Shown: positions 1 to 4,893 of the stretch, one piece after another
Layout of the letters: each line of letters begins with the position of its first letter
Position numbering within the stretch: the stretch's first letter is position 1
Source of the DNA: Blastocatellia bacterium
GTDB taxonomy: Bacteria > Acidobacteriota > Blastocatellia > Pyrinomonadales > Pyrinomonadaceae
Length of the DNA: 5,590 bases
NCBI GenBank assembly: GCA_013695195.1
Contig: JACDAY010000179.1
Coordinates: 1-5,590 of the forward strand
Reading direction: 5' to 3'
The notes under the pieces: model-generated
What the model saw: only the letters and a program-made list of their open reading frames with translations
Databases searched by the model: none
Told to the model about the DNA's origin: nothing
Program-made: the position numbers and the translations under genes

Positions 1-398
1 CGAATTCCGTTGATCTCTTCGCGCAGCCAAAGACGAAAGGCCGTTGCGACCTGATCATTGCGGCTGCGGCCCGAGTGAAGCTTTTTGCCGGTTTCGCCGA
101 TCATTGCGACGAGCTTCGATTCAATAAATGAATGAACGTCTTCCGCGTCGGAATTCTCAAAAAACTCGCCCTCCGAATTTGCCTGATCGAGCATCTTTTG
201 CAGGCTTTTAATTATCGCTTCGGTTTCGCTCTGTTTCAAAACATGTGCGTTAAAAAGCGCGTTTGCGTGGGCAATGCCGGCACGCACATCCGCGGCAAAA
301 AGACGCCGGTCGAACCGAAAGGAACTATTGAATCCGGCAAAGGTTTCGTCCGGCTTTCCGATAAATCGCCCACCCCAAAGATTTTCTGTCTCGGCCAT
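1..398 (-). CDS. argH: Argininosuccinate lyase, N-terminal part (cut by window edge)
   Basis: This cytoplasmic enzyme cleaves argininosuccinate to arginine and fumarate, the last step of arginine synthesis. Read leftward from the ATG at 398-396, 132 codons stay open to the window edge. The family's N-terminal LWGGRF motif is at residues 7-12, and the highly conserved block EDVHSFIE, KLHSGRSRNDQVAT lies at about residues 86-119; the SGRSRNDQ segment belongs to the substrate-binding site. A full ArgH is about 450-470 residues, so roughly 70 percent of the gene lies outside the window. Upstream there is only a weak purine-rich stretch (GAGAAAAAAG on the minus strand) as ribosome binding site. 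The gene is divergent from argG, its partner in the pathway. A REP-like inverted repeat begins 13 bp upstream of the start codon, so any promoter must lie inside or beyond that element. The identification is very secure. Confidence 0.96.
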   Translation of the reverse strand, partial: MAETENLWGGRFIGKPDETFAGFNSSFRFDRRLFAADVRAGIAHANALFNAHVLKQSETEAIIKSLQKMLDQANSEGEFFENSDAEDVHSFIESKLVAMIGETGKKLHSGRSRNDQVATAFRLWLREEINGI

Positions 399-411
399 AA
401 TTCTTTTTTCT

Positions 412-511
412 CAGAACCACCGCGGTAGCGGGTAGTTTAACTTGATCATTAAAAACGCCAAACAGCACTTATTTCAATATCTTCAACCACCCGCTATGGC
501 AGGTGGTTCTG
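412..511. repeat. REP-like inverted repeat element (type A), about 100 bp
   Basis: The left arm 412-437 starts CAGAACCACC and contains TAGCGGGT. The right arm 485-511 is its near reverse complement (AACCACCCGCTA, then GGTGGTTCTG). The two arms pair over about 22 of 26-27 positions, around an AT-rich middle of 47 bp. The layout resembles dispersed REP/MITE-type elements, with outer arms that could fold into a long hairpin. Its right edge coincides with the point where the small leftward reading frame at 494-601 stops looking like a normal protein, which suggests insertion there. That the element is multicopy in this genome is inferred, since only one copy is visible. Confidence 0.6.
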
Positions 512-601
512 ACACGTCCTAACCGCCAGGTCTGCCAGCTTTTCGCGCCGCCCGCTGTCGTCGACTACCTCGAATTGCCGAAGCTCTGAAAGCATTACCA
601 T
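494..601 (-). pseudogene. Small leftward ORF resembling a PRC-barrel N-terminus, cut by repeat A
   Basis: Read leftward from the ATG at 601-599, 35 codons precede a TAG at 496-494. The first ~27 residues (MVMLSELRQFEVVDDSGRR, then EKLADLAV) have the look of a PRC-barrel start: the LSELRxxEVVDxxGRR pattern is common in that fold. From about residue 29 the sequence is supplied by the right arm of the inverted repeat at 485-511 and ends at once. A GAGGG stretch lies about 11 bases upstream of the ATG on the minus strand, a plausible ribosome binding site. The likeliest reading is a gene truncated by insertion or deletion. A chance ORF is possible because only about 27 residues are informative, and the PRC-barrel resemblance is from memory, not a search. 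Confidence 0.35.
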
Positions 602-642
602 ATTGCAACTACCCTCGAAACGCGGTTAAGTTTAATGTACTT

Positions 643-648
643 TATACT
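643..648 (+). promoter_or_regulatory. Possible -10 box (TATACT) upstream of argG
   Basis: TATACT matches the sigma-70 -10 consensus at five of six positions and lies in an AT-rich stretch (626-652), the only such stretch between argH and argG. No convincing -35 box is found at a 16-18 bp spacing, so this is a weak candidate. A transcript from here would begin inside the palindromic element and carry it as a 5' hairpin. Confidence 0.25.
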
Positions 649-652
649 ATAC

Positions 653-705
653 GGAACGCGGACTTAAGTCCGCAAATTGATACGGCTGACTAAAGTCCGC
701 GTTCC
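653..705. repeat. REP-like palindromic element (type B) abutting the argG start
   Basis: The arm 653-670 (GGAACGCGGACTTAAGTC) and the arm 688-705 (GACTAAAGTCCGCGTTCC) are reverse complements over 18 bp with a single mismatch, separated by 17 bp. The left arm also overlaps a perfect 16-bp palindrome, GCGGACTTAAGTCCGC, at 658-673, so two alternative hairpins are possible. The form is typical of REP/RAYT-type or MITE-like dispersed repeats. It is unrelated in sequence to the element at 412-511. It ends only 7 bp before the argG ATG and leaves no room for a normal ribosome binding site. Confidence 0.65.
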
Positions 706-712
706 TATTTTT

Positions 713-1912
713 ATGGTGAATAAAATAAACAAAATAGTTTTAGCGTATTCGGGCGGGCTGGATACTTCGGCGATGCTGCTTTGGCTGAGGGAAACTTACG
801 GCTGCGAGGTCGTCTGCTATTGCGCCGATGTCGGCCAGGGCGAAGAATTAAGCGGGTTAGAGGAAAAGGCGAAAGCGACCGGCGCCTCAAAGCTGTACGT
901 TGAGGACCTGCGCGAAGAATTTGTCCGAGATTTTGTATGGACGGCCGTCAAGGCAAACGCTCTGTACGAAGGCGTTTATCTGCTTGGAACATCGCTCGCT
1001 CGTCCCGTAATTGCAAAGCGGCAGATCGAAATCGCACGGCTCGAAAACGCCGATGCCGTTGCTCACGGAGCGACGGGAAAGGGCAACGACCAGGTGCGCT
1101 TCGAGCTGACATATTACGCCCTCCAGCCGGATATCAAAGTCATAGCGCCATGGCGAGAGTGGGAATTTAAAGGCCGTGCCGACCTGATCGCGTATTGTGA
1201 AAAGTACGGAATTCCCGTCACAGCAACGGCCGAAAAGCCGTACTCGACAGACCGCAACCTGATGCATGTCTCATACGAAGGCGGCATTCTGGAAGACCCG
1301 TGGAGCGCTCCGCCGGAATATATTTTTCTGCTGACAAAATCGCCGGTAACTGCCCGCGATACGGCGGAAGAGATCATTTTATCATTCGAAAAAGGCGAGC
1401 CGTCTGCAATCGACGGTGAAAAATACGGAGCGGTAGATCTGCTGACAAAACTCAATTTTCTCGGCGGCGAGCACGGCATCGGCCGCGCCGATCTGGTGGA
1501 AAACCGCTTTGTCGGGATGAAATCGCGCGGAGTTTATGAAACACCCGGCGTTACTATTTTGCAGGCAGCGCACCGGGCTTTGGAATCGATTACGATGGAT
1601 CGAGAGGTTATGCGGCTGCGCGATTCGCTGGGCGTAAAGTTTGCCGAATCGGTCTATTACGGCTTCTGGTTCGCACCCGAATTCGAGATCCTGCGCTCGA
1701 TGATCGAACAAACACAGGAAACAGTCTCCGGCGACGTCCGGTTGAAACTTTATAAAGGCAATGTGATCATCACCGGCCGCAAATCGCCGTATTCACTCTA
1801 TAAAGAACGCATCGCAACATTCGAAGACGACGCCGGCGCATACGATCAGCACGACGCGGAAGGGTTTATCAAGCTGCAGGCGTTGAGACTGCGGCTTCGG
1901 AAGATGGAGTGA
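713..1912 (+). CDS. argG: Argininosuccinate synthase
   Basis: This enzyme joins citrulline and aspartate, with ATP, to give argininosuccinate, the step before ArgH. The 399-residue protein is the usual length for the common ~400-residue ArgG class. The ATP-binding P-loop AYSGGLDTS is at residues 11-19. The GATGKGNDQVRFE block, which contacts aspartate and citrulline, is at 119-131, and the conserved YSTDRNL segment is at 177-183, followed by the EGGILEDP motif. The start at ATG 713 is chosen because the family begins a few residues before the P-loop; the TTG at 677 in the same frame would translate the palindromic repeat. No Shine-Dalgarno sequence precedes ATG 713, since the repeat at 653-705 ends 7 bp upstream; GTG 716 is an alternative start. 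The gene is divergent from argH and appears intact. Shorter frames on either strand inside it are chance overlaps. Confidence 0.97.
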   Translation: MVNKINKIVLAYSGGLDTSAMLLWLRETYGCEVVCYCADVGQGEELSGLEEKAKATGASKLYVEDLREEFVRDFVWTAVKANALYEGVYLLGTSLARPVIAKRQIEIARLENADAVAHGATGKGNDQVRFELTYYALQPDIKVIAPWREWEFKGRADLIAYCEKYGIPVTATAEKPYSTDRNLMHVSYEGGILEDPWSAPPEYIFLLTKSPVTARDTAEEIILSFEKGEPSAIDGEKYGAVDLLTKLNFLGGEHGIGRADLVENRFVGMKSRGVYETPGVTILQAAHRALESITMDREVMRLRDSLGVKFAESVYYGFWFAPEFEILRSMIEQTQETVSGDVRLKLYKGNVIITGRKSPYSLYKERIATFEDDAGAYDQHDAEGFIKLQALRLRLRKME

Positions 1913-1918
1913 TTTCAC

Positions 1919-1946
1919 TTGTTTTTTCATTTATTTTCATTATAAT
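1919..1946 (+). promoter_or_regulatory. Promoter of the RHH-RelE operon (TTGTTT-16-TATAAT)
   Basis: A perfect -10 hexamer TATAAT occupies 1941-1946, with TTGTTT as a partial -35 at 1919-1924 and a 16-bp spacer. Transcription would be expected to begin at about 1952-1954. That is after the first possible start codon (ATG 1949) and almost exactly at the second (ATG 1955), so the mRNA would be leaderless and ATG 1955 the true start. No Shine-Dalgarno sequence is present, which agrees with this. Confidence 0.6.
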
Positions 1947-1950
1947 TCAT
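1926..1950 (+). promoter_or_regulatory. Candidate antitoxin operator: three TTCAT boxes at 10-bp spacing
   Basis: TTCAT occurs at 1926-1930, 1936-1940 and 1946-1950. The first two copies extend to TTTTCAT. The 10-bp spacing places the boxes on one face of the helix, spanning the spacer and -10 box of the operon's promoter. Ribbon-helix-helix antitoxins commonly repress their own operon by binding short repeats of this kind as cooperative dimers, so this is a natural site for autoregulation. The function is inferred; chance in a T-rich stretch cannot be excluded. Confidence 0.45.
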
Positions 1951-1954
1951 GTAT

Positions 1955-2176
1955 ATGAGTGAGACTGCCACTTTGTCAACCATTATCGATGCCCGGGTTA
2001 AGGATGCTATCACCAGTTTTTGCAAGCGACGCGGCATCAAGCTTCGCTATTTAGTCGAGCAGGCATTGATCGAACAATTGGAAGATGAAATCGATCTTGA
2101 GGCTTATCGTTCAAGGCGGGATGAGGAGACGTTCTCGTTTGAGGAGATATTGGAAGGGCTGAATAAAAAGAAATAA
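1955..2176 (+). CDS. Ribbon-helix-helix antitoxin (CopG/RelB-like)
   Basis: A small DNA-binding antitoxin of 73 residues if started at ATG 1955, or 75 from ATG 1949. It should neutralise the RelE-like toxin encoded next and repress the operon. Counting from ATG 1949, residues 8-15 (TLSTIIDA) form the expected DNA-contacting beta strand. Residues 17-28 and 31-44 form the two helices around an RGIK turn, giving the ribbon-helix-helix layout. The acidic C-terminal part (EDEIDLEAY, then FSFEEILEGL) is the likely toxin-binding segment, and the protein ends in a lysine run. Start 1955 is preferred because the promoter would give a leaderless message beginning there. The stop TAA shares its last base with the toxin's ATG, so the two are translationally coupled. 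The family call rests on pattern and context. Confidence 0.8.
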   Translation: MSETATLSTIIDARVKDAITSFCKRRGIKLRYLVEQALIEQLEDEIDLEAYRSRRDEETFSFEEILEGLNKKK

Positions 2177-2445
2177 TGGCGGCCTACACGATCGAGTTCG
2201 TCAAAAGCGCCCGGAAAGAATTCGAACGGCTGCCCATAAAGATGCGTGCAAAAACTGCGGAGGCGCTGCATCTGCTTGCTCAGAATCCTTATTCCGAGTT
2301 ATTGAAGATCAAGAAAATGAAAGGTGTTGCAGACTTTTACCGAATCAGGCTTGGCGATTACCGAGTGTTATACGAGCTTCATAACGACCGATTGGTTGTC
2401 ATAGTTATTAAGATTGGACATCGAAGTGAGGTTTATAGGCGATAA
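2176..2445 (+). CDS. RelE/ParE-superfamily toxin
   Basis: An 89-residue toxin of the RelE/ParE fold. Members close to RelE cut mRNA in the ribosome, and the antitoxin encoded just upstream would block this. The N-terminus YTIEFVKSARKEFERLP (4-20) is the usual first strand and helix. The core YRIRLGDYRVLYEL (55-68) and the C-terminal IKIGHRSEVYRR (78-89) are strongly typical of the RelE branch. R58, R83 and Y87 fall where RelE has catalytic or RNA-contacting arginines and tyrosine, with a basic KIKKMKG stretch at 44-50, so an active endoribonuclease is likely. The start codon overlaps the antitoxin stop by one base (TAATG). The gene appears intact. A broken HigA-family antitoxin gene begins 27 bp downstream, but this toxin resembles RelE rather than HigB, so that gene is probably not its own antitoxin. 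Confidence 0.88.
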   Translation: MAAYTIEFVKSARKEFERLPIKMRAKTAEALHLLAQNPYSELLKIKKMKGVADFYRIRLGDYRVLYELHNDRLVVIVIKIGHRSEVYRR

Positions 2446-2472
2446 AGGAAATGTGACTTTTTTGAAACGCGA

Positions 2473-2765
2473 ATGGCAATGCACAACCCAACTCATCCCG
2501 GTGAATTTATAGCGGATGTTTACCTTGAACCAAACCAAACAGCGGACGCGAACTTGCAGCATCGCTTGGTGTATCGGCATCGACTTTAAGCCGCATTCTG
2601 AACGGAACCGGTGGAATCAGCCCCGCAATGGCACTGCGGCTTTCAAAAGCTTTGGGCCGCTCACCTGAAAGCTGGCTCGCAATGCAGTCGAATTATGACC
2701 TATGGCAAGCTAAACGCGTCGTTCGGCTGGATAACGTCGGCAAGCTGGAATTAACAGCGGCCTAG
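2473..2765 (+). pseudogene. higA: HigA-family antitoxin, frameshifted
   Basis: Two frames together encode one 97-codon HigA-type antitoxin. From ATG 2473 the protein reads MAMHNPTHPGEFIADVYLEP and two further residues to about 2538; THPGEFI and YLEP are hallmarks of this family. The sequence then continues one frame over from 2541 (SGRELAASLGVS, STLSRILNG, ISPAMALRLSKALGRSPESW, ending at TAG 2763-2765). This second part holds the Xre-type helix-turn-helix and the usual C-terminus. The spacing is exactly that of an intact gene if one base is missing from the codon at 2539-2540, so a one-base deletion is the simplest explanation. In the original frame translation stops at a TAA soon after. No HigB toxin is adjacent; the upstream gene encodes a RelE-type toxin with its own antitoxin. 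A sequencing or assembly error could produce the same picture. Confidence 0.85.
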
Positions 2766-2899
2766 TTTGCTGGCGCTTAGATTGCGTTTGAGAAAGAGAG
2801 GAGTAACAGGCAGAAACACGACCGGCAGGGAGTGTATCCAATACCGTTGCTAATAAGCAGAATTCCGAATGTGATCGACGTGCTGGTATTAATCAATAG
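2766..2899. other. Spacer before the cassette array, no gene recognised
   Basis: This 134-bp stretch between the broken HigA gene and the first cassette shows no credible coding frame, integrase remnant or attC site. A short inverted pair, AATACC near 2838 and GGTATT near 2884, lies in the 60 bp before the array border. It is too weak to call an attI site, although an attI or a secondary integration site must end at the G at 2899. Confidence 0.5.
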
Positions 2900-2957
2900 T
2901 TATGCCGCTTCGCCGTGTAGTGTAAAATTGGGAGTAATAACTTACAGGAGAAAAACG

Positions 2958-3419
2958 ATGAAATTAATTTTACTTGTAACAGCCGTTACAATTTTCACAA
3001 CCAGCTTGGTGTCAGCCCAGAGCGCAAAACAAAATGATGCACTTGAACCATCAATCAGGAAGCTTGAGCTTGCCGAAAGCGATGCCGTAGTTCGTAGTGA
3101 CGTGCCAGCCTTAGAAAAACTTTGGGCGGAAGATTTCACCGTCAACAACCCCAACAACCAAGTATCCAAGGGGAGGAAGGAAGTCATAGCGCGAGTCCGC
3201 TCTGGTTTACTCAACTATTCTTCATTTGTTCGAGAGATTGAGTCGGTCGGATTTTATGGGGACACTGTCATCGTGATGGGGCTGGAAAAGATTGTTCCAA
3301 GCGGCACTTCCGCCGATGCAGGAAAAACCATTCGCCGCCGCTATACAAACATCTGGATGAAGAAAAAGGGCAAATGGCTGCTGACTGTGCGACACGCCAA
3401 TGTCATCTGTGCAAATTAA
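2958..3419 (+). CDS. Secreted NTF2-like (DUF4440/SnoaL-type) protein, cassette 1
   Basis: A 153-residue protein with a clear signal peptide: K2, a hydrophobic run at 3-18, and a V-S-A site suggesting cleavage after A20. The mature part follows the DUF4440/SnoaL pattern of the NTF2 fold. An opening helix (IRKLELAESDAVVRSDVPAL) leads to LEKLWAEDFTVNNP, then GRKEVIARVRSG, a strand pair with YGDTVIVMG, and the closing strands RRRYTNIWMKKKGKWLLTVRH. These domains form small cone-shaped pockets and are often of unknown function; no catalytic residues can be assigned. The start at ATG 2958 is set by AGGAG at 2946-2950, 7 bases upstream; longer readings in this frame lack a ribosome site and would hide the signal peptide. 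It is the only gene in its cassette, and its attC follows 39 bp after the stop. Confidence 0.82.
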   Translation: MKLILLVTAVTIFTTSLVSAQSAKQNDALEPSIRKLELAESDAVVRSDVPALEKLWAEDFTVNNPNNQVSKGRKEVIARVRSGLLNYSSFVREIESVGFYGDTVIVMGLEKIVPSGTSADAGKTIRRRYTNIWMKKKGKWLLTVRHANVICAN

Positions 3420-3458
3420 GTTTCGTGAACAAATCGGTCTTTGCGTTTAATTACGGCG

Positions 3459-3554
3459 GCATAACAAATCAATGGACGTGAGGGCAAAACACGGACGTTG
3501 TTTCGTTTGTCAGCTTGCGTGGTGTTTTGCCCCACGTCATCTCAAGCGTTCGAC
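3459..3554 (+). repeat. attC site 1 (96 bp)
   Basis: R'' is GCATAAC at 3459-3465 and R' is GTTCGAC at 3548-3554. The outer arms GACGTG-A-GGGCAAAACAC (from 3475) and GTGTTTTGCCCCACGTC (3522-3538) pair over 17 bp with one unpaired A at 3481, the type of extrahelical base by which integrases choose the strand. The right end CTCAAGCGTT closely matches well-known attC ends. A chance reading frame crosses this site and should not be annotated as a gene. Confidence 0.88.
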
Positions 3555-3563
3555 GTTTCTTGG

Positions 3564-3758
3564 TTACTCGGAATCGGCTTGGTGGTCAGCCCAAACATCT
3601 GCCCAATCGTTGGGACGATGGCGAGCCATAAATTCCATTATTTCAACGGCGGTTTCATCGCCTACTAATTCTTCCCACGAAGAAGGAAAAGGTCTAAACG
3701 AAGCAACCAATTCGTCAATTAAATCTAACGCTTTTTGAAATTCTTGATTTTCAATCAT
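3564..3758 (-). CDS. Unrecognised small acidic protein, cassette 2, reverse orientation
   Basis: A 64-residue protein encoded opposite to the direction of the attC sites. The start at 3758 is supported by AAGGAG (minus strand, 3772-3767), 8 bases upstream, the best ribosome binding site among the cassettes. The gene fills the cassette, its stop lying 9 bp from attC1 and its start 25 bp from attC2. I do not recognise the family. It has 16 Asp/Glu against 4 Lys/Arg (net about -12). A likely amphipathic helix spans residues 5-20, followed by a proline-containing turn (RPFPSSWEEL), a second helix about 34-46, and a tryptophan-rich acidic tail (DWADVWADH at 51-59). There is no signal peptide or membrane segment. 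Being reversed, it cannot use an integron promoter and needs its own, perhaps within attC2. The acidity would suit a binding or inhibitor protein, but that is speculation. Confidence 0.7.
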   Translation of the reverse strand: MIENQEFQKALDLIDELVASFRPFPSSWEELVGDETAVEIMEFMARHRPNDWADVWADHQADSE

Positions 3759-3783
3759 TTCTAGTTCTCCTTTATCGGCACAC

Positions 3784-3894
3784 GCCGAACAAATCATTGG
3801 ACATAAGCCCGCGCAGCTACGTTGTTTTCGACGGTTTTCGTTTAACCCAAACTTACGCAAATCGGCGCGGGCTATGTCAACTCAGCCGTTGGGC
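3784..3894 (+). repeat. attC site 2 (111 bp)
   Basis: R'' is GCCGAAC at 3784-3790 and R' is GTTGGGC at 3888-3894. The arms GACATAAGCCCGCGC (3800-3814) and GCGCGGGCTATGTC (3865-3878) pair fully except for one extra A on the left, at the same distance from the arm start as in attC1. The stem sequence differs from attC1 while the geometry is conserved, which is characteristic of attC sites. The terminal parts AACAAATCATTGGAC and GTCAACTCAGCC are close to those of the other three. Confidence 0.88.
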
Positions 3895-3913
3895 GGCTTT
3901 CCGTTGATAAACG

Positions 3914-4483
3914 ATGTTTGATTTACCGTTACAGATAGCCGCCGTGTTGCGTGATTTTAAGCCGAGTTGGTTCGTCGCTGGCGGTTGGGCAATAGACTTG
4001 TTTCTTGAAAAAGAAACTCGCCCCCATCAAGATATTGAGATTGCTGTCTTCCGCAAAGACCAAGTGGCTTTGCATGATTATTTCGACGGTTGGCTTTTGC
4101 GGAAAGTCGTTAATAGAGAGATGGTTATTTGGCATCGGGACGAATGGCTGACGCTACCGATTCACGAAGTTCATTGTTACAACGAAACGGCACAACCGCC
4201 GCAGATTGAAATTCTACTTAACGAATCGAATGAAACCGAATGGCTTTACCGCAGAAACGAAAATGTTCGGCGTTCATTGGTTGAAATTAAACTTGAGTCA
4301 AGCGCGGGCGTAAATTTTTTATGTCCAGAAATTGTTTTGCTTTACAAGTCGAAGAATCTGAGAGCGAAAGACGAGCAAGATTTTCAAGCTGTCGTTAAAC
4401 GTCTTGACGCGGAGCGAAAGGAGTGGCTTAAAGATGCAATCAAAGTTTCTAATTCAGAACATCATTGGTTACGAAGTCTTTGA
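3914..4483 (+). CDS. Nucleotidyltransferase, aminoglycoside/lincosamide-type fold, cassette 3
   Basis: A 189-residue protein of the nucleotidyltransferase superfamily that includes ANT(2'')-Ia (AadB) and the Lnu lincosamide enzymes, which adenylylate drug hydroxyl groups. The active-site signature is clear: WFVAGGWAIDLFL at 19-31 with the G23-G24 pair, then RPHQDIEIAV at 36-45, where D40 and E42 should bind the catalytic metal. ANT(2'')-Ia has a very similar GGWAID...HDDID pattern. A later block LPIHEVH, then EILLNE, and PEIVLLYKSKNLRAKDEQDF matches a widespread, mostly uncharacterised branch of small nucleotidyltransferases. The start lies 25 bp after the cassette border with no Shine-Dalgarno sequence, and the stop is 13 bp before attC3, so the gene fills its cassette. 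No internal promoter is visible, so expression may depend on upstream transcription. The substrate is unknown; resistance is possible but unproven. Confidence 0.83.
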   Translation: MFDLPLQIAAVLRDFKPSWFVAGGWAIDLFLEKETRPHQDIEIAVFRKDQVALHDYFDGWLLRKVVNREMVIWHRDEWLTLPIHEVHCYNETAQPPQIEILLNESNETEWLYRRNENVRRSLVEIKLESSAGVNFLCPEIVLLYKSKNLRAKDEQDFQAVVKRLDAERKEWLKDAIKVSNSEHHWLRSL

Positions 4484-4496
4484 AACCCAAACCGCC

Positions 4497-4608
4497 GCCC
4501 AACAAATCATTGGACGTGAGGGCGAAACAGCGACTTTGTTTTGGCGTTGTCCGTTACCTTTTACGTTGACGCTGGCGGTTTCCGCCCACGTCACCTCCGC
4601 CGTTCGGT
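4497..4608 (+). repeat. attC site 3 (112 bp)
   Basis: R'' is GCCCAAC at 4497-4503, a perfect RYYYAAC core, and R' is GTTCGGT at 4602-4608. The outer arms GACGTGAGGGCG (from 4513) and CCGCCCACGTC (ending 4592) pair with one or two unpaired left-arm bases, including the A at 4519 equivalent to that in the other sites. Inner pairing (GAAACAGCG with CGCTGGCGGTTTC) is looser. The ends AACAAATCATTGGACGTGAG and CACGTCACCTCCGCCGTT show it belongs to the same set. Confidence 0.85.
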
Positions 4609-4655
4609 GCTTTCGGGTTCTGACGTAAAGTGTGCGTGGTTTTCGTGTTTTGGTG

Positions 4656-4661
4656 TATAAT
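4656..4661 (+). promoter_or_regulatory. -10 box (TATAAT) of the DUF433/PIN-like operon
   Basis: A perfect TATAAT ends 10 bp before the ATG at 4672. Initiation about 7 bp downstream of the box would give a leader of only about 3-4 bases. No strong -35 is seen at 17 bp. No Shine-Dalgarno sequence precedes the ATG. The position, just inside the cassette border at 4603, suggests that this cassette carries its own promoter, as toxin-antitoxin cassettes often do. Confidence 0.5.
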
Positions 4662-4671
4662 TCGAGTTGTT

Positions 4672-4893
4672 ATGGAAACGAATTTAATTGAAATCAATCC
4701 TGCCGTAATGATGGGCAAACCTGTGGTTATCGGAACACGAATTACCGTTGAGTTAATCCTTGAAAAACTCGCTGCCGGAGAAACCATCGAGCAAATTCTT
4801 GACGCTCATCCTCGCTTGACCAGACAGGCAATTTCAGCCGCTTTGTTATACGCAGTTCAGAATTTACCAACCTTTTCGCCGGAAGCGGTATGA
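4672..4893 (+). CDS. DUF433 antitoxin, cassette 4
   Basis: A 73-residue DUF433-family protein, a small helix-turn-helix-type protein that usually precedes a PIN-like toxin gene and is considered its antitoxin. The family pattern runs through the whole protein: INPAVMMGKPVVIGTRITVE at residues 8-27 (GKP and GTRI are the signature), ILEKLAAGETIEQILDAHP at 29-47, and LTRQAISAALLYA at 49-61. The start at ATG 4672 gives the normal family length; a longer reading from ATG 4630 would place residues before the -10 box and is rejected. The stop overlaps the next gene's start by four bases (ATGA), so translation is coupled. The role as antitoxin is established for the family pair in general and inferred here. 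Confidence 0.88.
   Translation: METNLIEINPAVMMGKPVVIGTRITVELILEKLAAGETIEQILDAHPRLTRQAISAALLYAVQNLPTFSPEAV

Noticed and set aside
132..428. 98-codon plus-strand frame
   Set aside because: It lies antisense to argH, whose identity is certain, and extends into repeat A.
677..712. Twelve-residue N-terminal extension of ArgG from TTG 677
   Set aside because: The extension would translate the palindromic repeat; the ArgG family starts just before the P-loop, as from ATG 713.
2773..2784. GCGCTTAGATTGC resembling the right end of some attC sites
   Set aside because: It has no matching left half and no R'' upstream; it is probably chance resemblance.
2801..2905. Possible degenerate attC upstream of cassette 1 (GAGTAAC to GTTATGC)
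   Set aside because: The flanks do not pair beyond about four bases, and the R'' core does not fit RYYYAAC.
2832..2957. 42-residue extension of the DUF4440 protein
   Set aside because: It crosses the cassette border at 2900, lacks a ribosome binding site, and would bury a clear signal peptide. ATG 2958 has AGGAG at proper spacing.
3472..3738. Plus-strand reading frame of 88 codons starting inside attC1
   Set aside because: Its first part is the translation of the attC site, and a very similar peptide is predicted from attC4. The remainder runs antisense to the acidic protein gene, which has the better ribosome binding site.
4554..4787. Minus-strand frame across attC3 and the start of the DUF433 gene
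   Set aside because: It overlaps the attC arms and a well-supported gene on the other strand, and its product looks like no known protein.
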